From Pseudomonadota bacterium (GTDB taxonomy: Bacteria > Pseudomonadota > Gammaproteobacteria > Steroidobacterales > Woeseiaceae): a stretch of DNA of 64,000 nt. Of the stretch, positions 26,125 through 34,569 are shown piece after piece (positions within the stretch are counted from its first letter, which is position 1; each line of letters begins with the position of its first letter). Under the pieces are notes generated by a model, which did no database searches, had not been told where the DNA came from, and was given only the letters and a program-made list of their open reading frames with translations. Made by a program: the position numbers and the translations under genes. Location of the stretch: contig JACZSM010000004.1 in assembly GCA_022574185.1 (NCBI GenBank), forward strand, positions 1 through 64,000. The letters are read 5' to 3'.

Positions 26125-27801
26125 ATGAGCGCAGCACTACCGCGGGACTTTATCCGTCAGATCATTCACGAAGACCTTGAGTCGGGCAAGCACAGTGAAA
26201 TTGTGACCCGGTTTCCACCGGAGCCCAATGGCTACCTGCATGTCGGTCACGTCAGTTCGATTTGCCTGAATTTCGGTGCCGCCGGGGAGACTGGTGGCAA
26301 GACGTATTTGCGATTTGATGACACGAACCCGGGCAAGGAGAGCGAAGAATTCATGCGGGCGATCGAACGCGACGTCCACTGGCTTGGGTTCAGCTGGGAT
26401 GATCGCCTGACGCATGCCTCGGACTACTTCGATCAACTCTACGATGCCGCCGAAAAACTGATTGAATTGGGTGTTGCCTATGTCGACAGTCTCAGTGCCG
26501 ACGAAATACGTGAATATCGCGGGACGCTGACCGAGCCAGGCAGGGACAGTCCACATCGAGCTCGAAGCGTCGAAGAAAACCTCGAGTTGTTTCGACGCAT
26601 GCGCAACGGAGATTTTGCCGATGGCGAACATGTTCTGCGCGCGAAGATCGATATGGCGTCGCCGAATATCAATTTGCGTGATCCTGCCTTGTACCGCATT
26701 CGACATGTCCACCATCAACGCACCGGAGACAAGTGGTGTATCTATCCGATGTACGATTTTGCGCACACTCTGTCCGACGCATTCGAAGGCGTTACCCACT
26801 CCTTGTGCACACTCGAGTTTGAAGATCATCGGCCACTCTATGATTGGTTTCTCGACCAGCTGCAACCGACCAGTCGGCCGCGCCAAATCGAATTCTCGCG
26901 GCTGAATCTTGCCTACACGATTACGAGCAAGCGCAAGCTCAGCACGTTGATCGAAGCTGGCGTCGTGACAGGCTGGGACGATCCGCGCATGCCGACGATA
27001 GCGGGCATGCGTCGGCGCGGCTATCCGGCGGCAGCGTTGCGTAATTTCGTCATGCGTGGAGGGGTTACCAAGAAAGATAAACTCATCGAAATGGCAGTTC
27101 TCGAAAACAGTATCCGAGAAGAGCTCGGAGAGAATGCCGAACGTCGCATGGCGGTATTGCGCCCATTAAAAGTCGTGTTGACGAATTACCCGGATGGCCA
27201 GGTCGAGATGATGCAGGCACTGAATCACCCGAATCGACCGGAGCTGGGCACGCGGGAAATGCCATTCTCGCGCACTATCTGGATCGAGCGTGACGACTTT
27301 CTCGAGGAAGCTCCGCGCAAATTCTTTCGCCTCAAGCCAGGTGGGGAAGTGCGCCTGCGCTTCGGCTACATCATTCGCTGCGATGAGGTCATCAAAAACG
27401 ATGCCGGCGATGTCATCGAGCTGCGCTGTTCTTACGACCCGGACACCAGGAGCGGCACGCAGACGAGCAACCGCAAAGTTAAAGGCACGATTCACTGGGT
27501 GTCAGTGCAACACGCTGTTGCGGCGGATGTACGTCTCTATGATCGTCTGTTCACGATTCCCGATCCGGCGTCGGCTGCGGATCTGATGGATGTCGTCAAC
27601 CCGGAGTCGCTGCAGGAAGTAACGGCGATGCTCGAGCCATCCCTGCAGAATTTCGAGAAAGGTCAGGCGGTACAATTCGAACGCCTGGGTTACTTCTGTG
27701 CGGACGCCAGGGACCACTCACCCGATGCGCCTGTCATCAATCGCATTGTCACGCTCCGCGACTCCTGGGCCAAGATCGAACGCCAGGCAATGGCGTCGTA
27801 G
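26125..27801 (+). CDS. glnS: Glutaminyl-tRNA synthetase
   Basis: This 558-residue class I synthetase charges tRNA-Gln. The HIGH motif appears as [20 protein letters not shown] and the KMSKS equivalent as [11 protein letters not shown]. The family signature [15 protein letters not shown] is also present. The C-terminal half is the beta-barrel anticodon-binding region ([20 protein letters not shown]). Its presence supports a gammaproteobacterial host, because most other bacteria use the amidotransferase route. The TAG stop at 27799-27801 lies in the outer arm of a REP-like palindrome. Confidence 0.96.
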   Translation: MSAALPRDFIRQIIHEDLESGKHSEIVTRFPPEPNGYLHVGHVSSICLNFGAAGETGGKTYLRFDDTNPGKESEEFMRAIERDVHWLGFSWDDRLTHASDYFDQLYDAAEKLIELGVAYVDSLSADEIREYRGTLTEPGRDSPHRARSVEENLELFRRMRNGDFADGEHVLRAKIDMASPNINLRDPALYRIRHVHHQRTGDKWCIYPMYDFAHTLSDAFEGVTHSLCTLEFEDHRPLYDWFLDQLQPTSRPRQIEFSRLNLAYTITSKRKLSTLIEAGVVTGWDDPRMPTIAGMRRRGYPAAALRNFVMRGGVTKKDKLIEMAVLENSIREELGENAERRMAVLRPLKVVLTNYPDGQVEMMQALNHPNRPELGTREMPFSRTIWIERDDFLEEAPRKFFRLKPGGEVRLRFGYIIRCDEVIKNDAGDVIELRCSYDPDTRSGTQTSNRKVKGTIHWVSVQHAVAADVRLYDRLFTIPDPASAADLMDVVNPESLQEVTAMLEPSLQNFEKGQAVQFERLGYFCADARDHSPDAPVINRIVTLRDSWAKIERQAMAS

Positions 27802-27863
27802 TCCGCCATGCGGGCGATACCCACCGGACAATGTAGACATCGCCCGCATGGCGGGCTCCTACA
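27798..27863. repeat. REP-like palindromic repeat, copy 1
   Basis: The inverted arms carry CCGCCATGCGGGCGAT on the left and ATCGCCCGCATGGCGG on the right, ending in GCTCCTACA. The loop has the family core CACCGGACA. The left arm is missing about three bases of the GTAGGAGCC terminus. It lies between the convergent glnS and acyl-CoA dehydrogenase genes and supplies the glnS stop codon. It can fold as a bidirectional hairpin and may end transcription from both sides. Confidence 0.85.
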
Positions 27864-27915
27864 GTGAGAACATCCCTCTTGCCGGCCGTGCGTTAAAGCA
27901 ATCGGACGTCGGGAG

Positions 27916-29052
27916 CTACGACGCTGGCACGTCTGCCAGCTTGTCGAGGTGCCAGTCAGCGTTGCCGAACATCTGGCAGATCGCAGTCAATCGTTTGAAG
28001 TAATGGGCGACGTCCATTTCCCAGGTAACACCCATGCCGCCGTGTAATTGCACGGCTTCCTGACCGACTTTTTGCCCGGCCGTACCGATCATATATTTGA
28101 TTGCGCTGACAGCGCGTTTCGCTTCGGCGGTTTCGTCCGCATTCACCATCGTGGCCCACAGCAATAAAGAATAGCTTTGCTCACAGTCGGTTAGCATGTC
28201 GACCATTCGGTGTTGCAGCGCCTGGAAGCTGCTTATTGGTACGCCGAACTGAACGCGGTTTTTCGTGTACTCGACAGTTTTTTCTTTCAGAATCTGCATG
28301 ATGCCAACTGCCTCGGCACAGACGGCCAGCGTTGCTTCGTCGATAACGACATCGAGAGTCGGAAATCCTTCGCCGACGGCGCCAAGGATCGTGTCGCTGT
28401 TAACTCGCACATCGGTCAGAGTAATTTCGGCCGCCTGCAGTCCATCAATCGTCGCATACGACTTGATCGAAATTCCATCGCAATCCGCCTCGACTGCAAA
28501 CAACGTGATGCCGTCTTCGTCCGATTGTTCGCCGGCCGTGCGAGCCGGCATTATGATCAGCCCGGAGTTACCACCATTGAAGACCACACCTTTGGAGCCG
28601 TTGAGGATCCAGTCATCGCCGTCAATCACCGCCGTCGTCAGGATGTTTGCGATGTCGTAGCGACTTTGTGGTTCGACGAACGCAAGCGTCGCTTGCAATT
28701 CACCACTGATGATCGGGTGTAGCCATCGGGCCTTCTGGCTGGTATTGGCGGCGCGACGCAAAATACCCCCGGCCAATACGACATTGGCGAGGTATGGTTC
28801 GACCAACAGGCCACGGCCAAACCGCTGCATCATTAGCATTATCTCGATCGGGCCGCCCGCAAATCCACCGTCGTCCTCGGCAAATGGCACGGCGGTCCAT
28901 CCCAGGTCTGCAAATGTCTGCCAGACATCGGCGCTATATCCGAGTTCACTGCCTGCATATTTTTGCCGTGTGTCAAAATCGTAGTCGTTGGTGATGAACT
29001 TGTCGACGCTTTCGGCGAGCATCGATTGAACTTCATTCAATGTTAAGTCCAT
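27916..29052 (-). CDS. Acyl-CoA dehydrogenase (short form)
   Basis: This 378-residue FAD-dependent enzyme of the acyl-CoA dehydrogenase family performs the first, alpha-beta-dehydrogenating step of acyl-CoA degradation and passes electrons to ETF. It opens with MDLTLNEVQSMLAESVDKFI (N-terminal helical domain), has the middle beta domain (TLAFVEPQSRYDI, DDWILNGSKGVVFNGG) and the C-terminal helices with VQLHGGMGVTWEMDVAHYFK. The start is 11 bases after the stop of the longer paralogue upstream. Together they look like the two-subunit-type ACAD pairs used for bulky or steroid-like acyl-CoAs, although substrate is unknown. Confidence 0.9.
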   Translation of the reverse strand: MDLTLNEVQSMLAESVDKFITNDYDFDTRQKYAGSELGYSADVWQTFADLGWTAVPFAEDDGGFAGGPIEIMLMMQRFGRGLLVEPYLANVVLAGGILRRAANTSQKARWLHPIISGELQATLAFVEPQSRYDIANILTTAVIDGDDWILNGSKGVVFNGGNSGLIIMPARTAGEQSDEDGITLFAVEADCDGISIKSYATIDGLQAAEITLTDVRVNSDTILGAVGEGFPTLDVVIDEATLAVCAEAVGIMQILKEKTVEYTKNRVQFGVPISSFQALQHRMVDMLTDCEQSYSLLLWATMVNADETAEAKRAVSAIKYMIGTAGQKVGQEAVQLHGGMGVTWEMDVAHYFKRLTAICQMFGNADWHLDKLADVPAS

Positions 29053-29063
29053 GCGGGTAGTCC

Positions 29064-30266
29064 CTATAGTCCGAGTACGTGCTTGGCGATAATATTTTTC
29101 TGAATCTCATTCGAGCCGCCATAGATCGATGCTTTGCGATTGTTGAAATAATGCAACGATGATTTGGTTTCGGCGCCTTCGCCGATGCGATCAATTTCGG
29201 GAAAATCGAGCACGTATTGATCGCGTACGTAGGGCAGCGCGTAGTACGCGGCGGCTTCCATGGTAAGAAGGTCAATCATCTGCTGTATTTCCGTTCCCTT
29301 GACCTTCAGAATCGAGGACTCGGGTCCTGGTGCCTGTCCGGACGCGACTGCGGCCAGCGTTCGCAGATCGGTAAATTCAAGCGCCTTGAGGTCGACTTCG
29401 ATGGCGGCGAGCTTGCGCATGAAATTACGATCTTCGGTTAACGGATTCGCACCACGAATGGATTTGGACGCTTGCACGCGAAGCCGCCGCAGCCGATAAG
29501 CTGACCGAGCGGCGCCCGTGATATTAGTGCGTTCGTGCTGCAGCAAGACTTTGCCGTAAGTCCAGCCTTTGCCCTCCTCACCGACGAGATTCTCGATCGG
29601 TACCTCAACATCCTCGAAATGAACTTCGTTGACCTCGTGATCACCGTCGAGCGTAATAATCGGTTTGATCGAAACGCCAGGCGTGCTCATATCGACGAGA
29701 AGAAAACTGATACCGTCCTGGCGGCGCGCGACATCCGTGCTGGTCCGCACCAGGCAAAAAATCCAGTCGGCAAACTGACCAAGCGTTGTCCAGGTTTTTG
29801 TGCCGTTGATGACGTAATGATCGTCGACCTTGTCGGCACGCATTTTCAGTGACGCGAGATCAGAGCCCGAACCAGGCTCCGAATAGCCCTGGCACCACCA
29901 GATATTGCTTTCGAGTATGTCAGGCAGAAAGCGTCGCTTTTGCTCTTCGTTGCCGAAGGTGTATACGATTGGGCCGACCATATTCAGGCCAAACGCCACG
30001 ATGCCGGGCGCGTTGGCCGCCGCCATTTCGGTAGCGAATATATATTGCTGAACCGCGGACCATCCAGTGCCACCGTACTCAACAGGCCAGTTGACCCCCG
30101 CCCAGCCTTTTTTAAACAGGCATTTCTGGAATCGAATCTGATCCTCAGGATCGAGGACGACGTCCTGCATGCGTTTGTTGCGAATGTCATCGGGCAATTC
30201 ATCGAGAAAAAAACTTCTGACTTCGTCGCGAAATGCGAGTTCTTCATCGGTGAATGTGACGTGCAT
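29064..30266 (-). CDS. Acyl-CoA dehydrogenase (long form)
   Basis: This 400-residue acyl-CoA dehydrogenase has the N-terminal segment TFTDEELAFRDEVRSFFLDE, the FAD/substrate motif WWCQGYSEPGSGSDLASLKM, NGTKTWTTLGQFADW and the C-terminal FNNRKASIYGGSNEIQKNI. I chose the ATG at 30264-30266 (MHVTFTDEEL, with an AGG site) because it matches the family start; the frame reaches 30320 but those 18 residues look unrelated. It pairs with the shorter dehydrogenase downstream and would donate electrons through ETF to the ETF-quinone oxidoreductase at 52664-54307. Confidence 0.9.
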   Translation of the reverse strand: MHVTFTDEELAFRDEVRSFFLDELPDDIRNKRMQDVVLDPEDQIRFQKCLFKKGWAGVNWPVEYGGTGWSAVQQYIFATEMAAANAPGIVAFGLNMVGPIVYTFGNEEQKRRFLPDILESNIWWCQGYSEPGSGSDLASLKMRADKVDDHYVINGTKTWTTLGQFADWIFCLVRTSTDVARRQDGISFLLVDMSTPGVSIKPIITLDGDHEVNEVHFEDVEVPIENLVGEEGKGWTYGKVLLQHERTNITGAARSAYRLRRLRVQASKSIRGANPLTEDRNFMRKLAAIEVDLKALEFTDLRTLAAVASGQAPGPESSILKVKGTEIQQMIDLLTMEAAAYYALPYVRDQYVLDFPEIDRIGEGAETKSSLHYFNNRKASIYGGSNEIQKNIIAKHVLGL

Positions 30267-30363
30267 CGGGAAACCTGCAAGAAGTCCAGTACGGCGCAAA
30301 ATCATGCAGTAAAAAAGCACTAAAATAAAGAAATTTCACCGCGATTTCGGGCAGAATGACGCT

Positions 30364-31425
30364 ATGACATCAGATTTGATTGCCAATAACCTGTCGATGC
30401 CCAAAGCTGTCGAGACGCGCGATGCGCTCGGTCGGCCTCTGCACGACTTGCGAATCTCGCTTCTCGACCGGTGCAATTTTCGCTGCCCGTACTGCATGCC
30501 CGAAACGGAGTTTCATGCCGATTTTGAATTCCTGAAGAAATCGGAATGCCTGACGCATGCTGAGATTCTCAAGGTTGTGCGCGTGGCGACCAAGCTGGGC
30601 GTCTCAAAAATTCGCCTCACCGGCGGTGAGCCACTGCTGGACAAGAAATTGCCTGGCCTCGTTGTGGCCCTTGCTGAAATTCCGGGTATCGACGATCTTG
30701 CGCTGACAACAAATGCGATGCTGCTGGCGCCGGTCGCGCAGACACTGGCCGACGCGGGTTTGCACCGGGTCACGATCAGCCTCGACAGTCTCGACGAGCG
30801 GATCTTCAAGACCATGAGTGGCGGGCGTGGCGACTTGAAGAGAGTCCTCGCCGGAGTCGATGCAGCTGCGCGTGCGGGGTTGTCACCTATCAAGATCAAT
30901 GTTGTCGTGCAGCGCGGTGTCAACGACCATACGGTTGTCGATCTGCTTGACTACTTTCGCGGTAGTGGCCATATCGTGCGCCTGATCGAATTCATGGACG
31001 TTGGCAATCGCAATGGCTGGCAAATGGATCAGGTTGTGCCATCGAAGGAGTTGCTGACTACGATTCAGGCGCGTTGGCCGTTGCGTCCGGTAGACAAAAA
31101 TTATCCCGGTGAGGTTGCGCGACGCTACGAATACATCGACGGTGACGGCGAGATCGGATTTATTTCATCGGTGACGGAACCCTTCTGTGGCAGTTGCAGT
31201 CGCGCCCGATTATCGGCCGACGGGGTGCTATATACTTGCCTGTTCGCAACCCACGGTACCGATCTGCGCGAGCCAATCAGGAATGGCGTGAGCGATGATG
31301 AACTCACCGACATTCTGTCGCGCATCTGGTTGCAGCGCGCGGATCGATACAGTGAATTGCGGCAACCCGATGTTGCGGAGGCGCATGTGTTGCGCAAGAT
31401 CGAGATGTACAGAATGGGTGGTTGA
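30364..31425 (+). CDS. moaA: GTP 3',8-cyclase MoaA
   Basis: This 353-residue radical-SAM enzyme starts molybdopterin synthesis by converting GTP to 3',8-cyclo-7,8-dihydro-GTP. The N-terminal SAM cluster cysteines are in LLDRCNFRCPYCMP (C37, C41, C44). The C-terminal second 4Fe-4S cluster is in EPFCGSCSRARLSADG with a third cysteine in LYTCLFA. The C-terminus ends in a double glycine (YRMGG) as required for MoaA activity in the family. It is the first gene of a compact moaA-moaC-mobA-moaD-moaE operon. Confidence 0.95.
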   Translation: MTSDLIANNLSMPKAVETRDALGRPLHDLRISLLDRCNFRCPYCMPETEFHADFEFLKKSECLTHAEILKVVRVATKLGVSKIRLTGGEPLLDKKLPGLVVALAEIPGIDDLALTTNAMLLAPVAQTLADAGLHRVTISLDSLDERIFKTMSGGRGDLKRVLAGVDAAARAGLSPIKINVVVQRGVNDHTVVDLLDYFRGSGHIVRLIEFMDVGNRNGWQMDQVVPSKELLTTIQARWPLRPVDKNYPGEVARRYEYIDGDGEIGFISSVTEPFCGSCSRARLSADGVLYTCLFATHGTDLREPIRNGVSDDELTDILSRIWLQRADRYSELRQPDVAEAHVLRKIEMYRMGG

Positions 31426-31426
31426 G

Positions 31427-31906
31427 TTGGGCAAGTTGAGTCATATCGATGATCGCAATCGACCGAAGATGGTAGATATTGGCGATAAAATTGCGACGGA
31501 TCGTGAAGCGCACGCACGAACCATCGTAATCCTGCCGCAAGCTGTTGTTGCCGAAATTGATGGCGATGATATTTCAAGCAAGAAGGGCCCGGTCTTTGCG
31601 ACGGCGATCATCGCCGGTGTCATGGCAGCAAAGAGAACGCATGAGCTGATTCCATTCTGTCATCCGCTCGGTCTTGAGAACTGCAGCATCTCGATCGAAA
31701 TTGACGGCAACCGGGCAATTATTGATTGCATTTGCCGCGTACACCACAAGACTGGCGTGGAAATGGAGGCTCTGACGGGCGCCACAATCGCGGCACTGAC
31801 TGTTTATGACATGTGCAAAGCAATGTCTCACGATATCGTCATCGGTGAGACGCGCCTGATATCCAAGACAGGTGGCAAGCAGGATTTCCGGCATGTCGAG
31901 CAGTGA
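31427..31906 (+). CDS. moaC: Cyclic pyranopterin monophosphate synthase MoaC
   Basis: This protein of about 159 residues acts after MoaA to make cyclic pyranopterin monophosphate. Family motifs are LSHIDDRNRPKMVDIGDK, AGVMAAKRTHELIPFCHPL, VEMEALTGATIAALTVYDMC and KTGGKQDF. There is no ATG near the correct N-terminus. The best start is TTG at 31427, giving MGKLSHID after a GGTGG site; GTG at 31418 and TTG at 31436 are alternatives. A longer frame from 31295 lies inside moaA and is not likely. It begins one base after the moaA stop. Confidence 0.93.
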   Translation: MGKLSHIDDRNRPKMVDIGDKIATDREAHARTIVILPQAVVAEIDGDDISSKKGPVFATAIIAGVMAAKRTHELIPFCHPLGLENCSISIEIDGNRAIIDCICRVHHKTGVEMEALTGATIAALTVYDMCKAMSHDIVIGETRLISKTGGKQDFRHVEQ

Positions 31907-32483
31907 AATCTACGGGCTGGTGCTCGCAGGTGGTCAGAGCCGTCGCATGGGCCGCGATAAGGCATTGCTGCAACGCGACGGTAAGAGTCAGCTTGCGCAT
32001 ATTGTCGAATTACTCGGTCGGGTAACAGAGCGCGTGTTCGTGTCGGCCCGCAGCGAACAACGGCACGAAGCAGAACGTAGTCGATTTGCACAGATCATCG
32101 ATCGTTACGATGATATCGGGCCAATCGCCGGGATCCTGTCAGCGATGCATGAGCATCCACAGGTCGACTGGCTTGTCGTCGCCTGTGACTTGCCAAATAT
32201 TGACGAGGCAACGCTAAGGTTCCTGCTCGACAACCGCTCGGCCGGGCAGCCTTTCACGGCTTTCAAGAGCAGTCACGATAAGCTGCCAGAGCCTATGTGC
32301 GCACTCTATCGGTCCGGTAGCGAATCCATCGTGCGTCGCTTTGTGGATGATGGCGTCAACTGCCCGCGCAAAATTCTGATGCGTTCGGATACGCTGCTCC
32401 TCGAGCAGCCAAATCCGCAGTCACTCGACAACATCAACACTCCCGACGACCTTGCGGGCAGTATTTTAGGGGCCGCATCATGA
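31893..32483 (+). CDS. mobA: Molybdenum cofactor guanylyltransferase MobA
   Basis: This 196-residue nucleotidyltransferase attaches GMP to molybdopterin to form MGD. The GTP-binding motif LVLAGGQSRRMGRDKALLQ is at the N-terminus, the metal-binding aspartate is in VVACDLPNI and the C-terminal NINTPDDL segment is typical. The ATG at 31893 overlaps the end of moaC by 14 bases; a frame from 31872 adds 7 residues. Its stop overlaps the moaD start by 4 bases. Confidence 0.92.
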   Translation: MSSSEIYGLVLAGGQSRRMGRDKALLQRDGKSQLAHIVELLGRVTERVFVSARSEQRHEAERSRFAQIIDRYDDIGPIAGILSAMHEHPQVDWLVVACDLPNIDEATLRFLLDNRSAGQPFTAFKSSHDKLPEPMCALYRSGSESIVRRFVDDGVNCPRKILMRSDTLLLEQPNPQSLDNINTPDDLAGSILGAAS

Positions 32484-32722
32484 AATCGATCAAAGTCTGT
32501 TATTTCGCGATGTTTCGAGAACACGCGGGCGTGAACGAGGAGACACTGACAATCGATGCAACGACGGCCGCCGATGTGTTTCGCGCGACGCGTGAACGCC
32601 ACGGTTCGGCGGAGCCGACCGGGCATTGCAAGGTTGCGATCAATGATGTCATGGCCGACTGGGATTCGCCGGTCAGCGATGGCGATACGGTATTGCTGTT
32701 TCCGCCTGTTGCCGGGGGTTGA
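32480..32722 (+). CDS. moaD: Molybdopterin synthase sulfur carrier subunit MoaD
   Basis: This 80-residue ubiquitin-like protein ends in LFPPVAGG. The terminal double glycine is the site that is adenylated and then thiocarboxylated to donate sulfur. The N-terminus IKVCYFAMFREHAGVNEETL matches the family. The ATG overlaps the mobA stop (ATGA). It works as a heterotetramer with MoaE, encoded 1 base downstream. Confidence 0.93.
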   Translation: MKSIKVCYFAMFREHAGVNEETLTIDATTAADVFRATRERHGSAEPTGHCKVAINDVMADWDSPVSDGDTVLLFPPVAGG

Positions 32723-32723
32723 A

Positions 32724-33152
32724 TTGATCAGCGTTGCAGCGAGCCCAATCGACCCAGACGAGTTGCGCAAGCAACTCTTCGATCCCGCAGCGGGGGCGTA
32801 CTGTAGCTTCGAAGGTTGGGTGCGCAACGAAAATGACGGACAAACGGTCTTGCGGCTCGAGTACGAGGCATACGAGCCGCTCGCTCTGACCGAAGGCGAG
32901 GAAATTCTTGCCGAAGCCAAGCGGCAGTTCTTGTGTCAGACCGCACATTGCGCACACCGCACCGGCATGCTCGAGATCGGTGACTGTGCGGTCTGGGTCG
33001 GCGTAGCAGCCCCGCATCGTGACGAAGCCTTTCGTGCCTGCCGCTACATCATCGATCAACTCAAGGTGCGGTTGCCAATCTGGAAGAAAGAGCACTACGT
33101 CGATGGCCACTCGGGCTGGGTCAATTGCGAGCGCTGCGCGTCGGCTTTGTAG
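32724..33152 (+). CDS. moaE: Molybdopterin synthase catalytic subunit MoaE
   Basis: This 142-residue catalytic subunit inserts sulfur from MoaD into cyclic pyranopterin monophosphate. Family motifs are GAYCSFEGWVRNENDG, LEYEAYEPLA, VWVGVAAPHRDEAFRACRYI, and the lysines in LPIWKKEHYVDG, which are expected at the active site. No ATG fits; the TTG at 32724 follows the GGGGG at the end of moaD and gives the right N-terminus (ISVAASPIDPDEL). A longer frame from 32556 is a shadow inside moaD. Its TAG stop is part of a REP-like repeat. Confidence 0.92.
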   Translation: MISVAASPIDPDELRKQLFDPAAGAYCSFEGWVRNENDGQTVLRLEYEAYEPLALTEGEEILAEAKRQFLCQTAHCAHRTGMLEIGDCAVWVGVAAPHRDEAFRACRYIIDQLKVRLPIWKKEHYVDGHSGWVNCERCASAL

Positions 33153-33322
33153 GAGCAGCGCGGGCGGGCTAAGCCACCCGACCTGTAGGAGCCCGCTCCC
33201 GTCAAGCGGGATCGAGACATGCGGGCGATATCACCAAACATCGTGGAAATCGCGGGATCCTGGTAGCACCACTGCTGCCAGTCGATTAATTCGGCGCACT
33301 GTTAGTACGGCCCGCTCCTACA
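33149..33322. repeat. REP-like palindromic repeat, copy 2 (composite)
   Basis: This is a compound array of family arms: TGTAGGAGC at 33149, TGTAGGAGCCCGCTCCCGT at about 33184, then a degenerate arm with ATGCGGGCGATATCACC and a loop CATCGTGG, and the closing arm GGCCCGCTCCTACA ending at 33322. The order suggests one element inserted into or recombined with another. It lies between the convergent moaE and MocA-like genes and supplies the moaE stop codon. Confidence 0.8.
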
Positions 33323-33905
33323 ATCTATTTAGATCCTCGCGTGTGTCGATGTCGAGCGCCGCATGTTCGAATAATACGTGCTTGACCGTGAATCGATCGT
33401 CATCGAAAAGATGTCGGCCGCCGCTGTCGCCGGCAAGCGCCGTGAGGTCGCCGTAGCAGGCACGCGGGAACAGAACCGGTGGACCAAGCGTGCCGGCATA
33501 CGCCGTCGCGATGATTTCGTTATCAGCGCCGGACCAGGTCTCGACCAGCGAGCGCACATGCTCCGCGGTGATCAACGGTTGGTCGGCGAGCATAACGATG
33601 CAGGCACGGGCCACATGTCGCAGCGCGCGCACGGCCAGGGAGATTGAGGAACCGATGCCGGTTTGGTGCTGGTCGTTGACGAGCAGGAATCCGCGGATTG
33701 GCTCACAGGCCGCGATGACGGCTTGCCAATCATGGCCGACGACAAGTGCTGTGTTGTCTGCGCAGGCGGCAAAGGCTGTCTCGGTCGCGAGTCGTACCAG
33801 TGCGACGTTTTTGAACTCAGCCAATTGTTTGGTGCAGCCAAACCGGGACGCCGACCCTGCTGCCAGGACCACGGCGAATACGCGATTGCTTGTTGCATCA
33901 GTCAC
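33318..33905 (-). CDS. MocA-like molybdenum cofactor nucleotidyltransferase
   Basis: This 195-residue NTP transferase has the motif FAVVLAAGSASRFGCTKQLAEF, LLVNDQHQTGIGSSISLAVRAL and the metal site CIVMLADQPLIT. It belongs to the MocA/YgfJ group that adds CMP to molybdopterin for xanthine-dehydrogenase-type enzymes. It converges on the mo-cofactor operon, separated only by the repeat, and would complement MobA by making the cytosine form of the cofactor. That matches the XdhC-like protein at 18829-19887, the usual partner of this enzyme type. The target hydroxylase is not in this window. Confidence 0.88.
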   Translation of the reverse strand: MTDATSNRVFAVVLAAGSASRFGCTKQLAEFKNVALVRLATETAFAACADNTALVVGHDWQAVIAACEPIRGFLLVNDQHQTGIGSSISLAVRALRHVARACIVMLADQPLITAEHVRSLVETWSGADNEIIATAYAGTLGPPVLFPRACYGDLTALAGDSGGRHLFDDDRFTVKHVLFEHAALDIDTREDLNRL

Positions 33906-34030
33906 AATCCCGCCATTCTAACGATAAATAGACAAAGAACACTTGCGGCCAGCTTTGCTTGTGTGGTTTTCTAGCACACCGGTGGTGCCCATTGCCGGCC
34001 ACTGCAACCGCGAATAAGAAGGACAGCATA

Positions 34031-34495
34031 ATGCGGGTTATCAGTTCCGTTGAAGATGCAAAAGCGCTGGAGGGCGAAGAGGTCGGTCTATCGGACTGGG
34101 TCGTCATCGACCAAACCCGTATTGACCAGTTCGCAGAAGCAACTGCTGACTACCAGTGGATCCACGTGGACACCGAACGTGCAGCCAGGGAGTTGCCGGA
34201 CGGCAAGACGATCGCTCACGGCTACCTGACGCTGGCACTGATCCCGGCGTTGACTGCAAAATTCGTCCGGGTCGATAATCTGGCCCGTGCGATCAACTTC
34301 GGCATGAACAAAGTTCGTTTTTACACGCCTGTGCCTGCGGGCGCACGCGTTCGTGCACGCGCAAAGGTGCTACAGGCACGTCGGCGTGCGGGTGCATTGC
34401 TATTGACGTCCGAGGTTAGAATCGAAGTTGAGGGAGACCGCAAGCCGGCATGCGTCGCCGAGACGCTCGGCATGTATTTCTTCGACGATCTGTAG
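34031..34495 (+). CDS. MaoC-like (R)-specific enoyl-CoA hydratase
   Basis: This 154-residue hot-dog-fold protein carries the hydratase-2 signature, IDQFAEATADYQWIHVDTERA followed by GKTIAHGYLTLALIP. It includes the catalytic aspartate/histidine pair (D in ATADYQW, H in WIHVD). Such enzymes hydrate trans-2-enoyl-CoA. The ATG at 34031 has a GAAGGA site 9 bases before it; the open frame begins earlier but lacks family similarity. The TAG stop is inside a REP-like repeat. It sits apart from the other acyl-CoA genes. Confidence 0.9.
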   Translation: MRVISSVEDAKALEGEEVGLSDWVVIDQTRIDQFAEATADYQWIHVDTERAARELPDGKTIAHGYLTLALIPALTAKFVRVDNLARAINFGMNKVRFYTPVPAGARVRARAKVLQARRRAGALLLTSEVRIEVEGDRKPACVAETLGMYFFDDL

Positions 34496-34560
34496 GAGCC
34501 CGTCATACGGGCGAAATCCACCGGACATTGTGTTAATCGCCCGTATGACGGGCTCCTACA
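34491..34560. repeat. REP-like palindromic repeat, copy 3 (perfect 24-bp arms)
   Basis: The arms at 34491-34514 and 34537-34560 are perfect inverted repeats of 24 bp, starting TGTAGGAGCCCGTCATACGG. The 22-base loop contains CACCGGACA. Compared with copy 1, the arm has CATACGG in place of CATGCGG with the matching change on the other side, so pairing is conserved. It lies between the convergent MaoC-like and cysteine synthase genes and supplies the MaoC stop codon. Confidence 0.92.
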
Positions 34561-34569
34561 GAATCTTTA

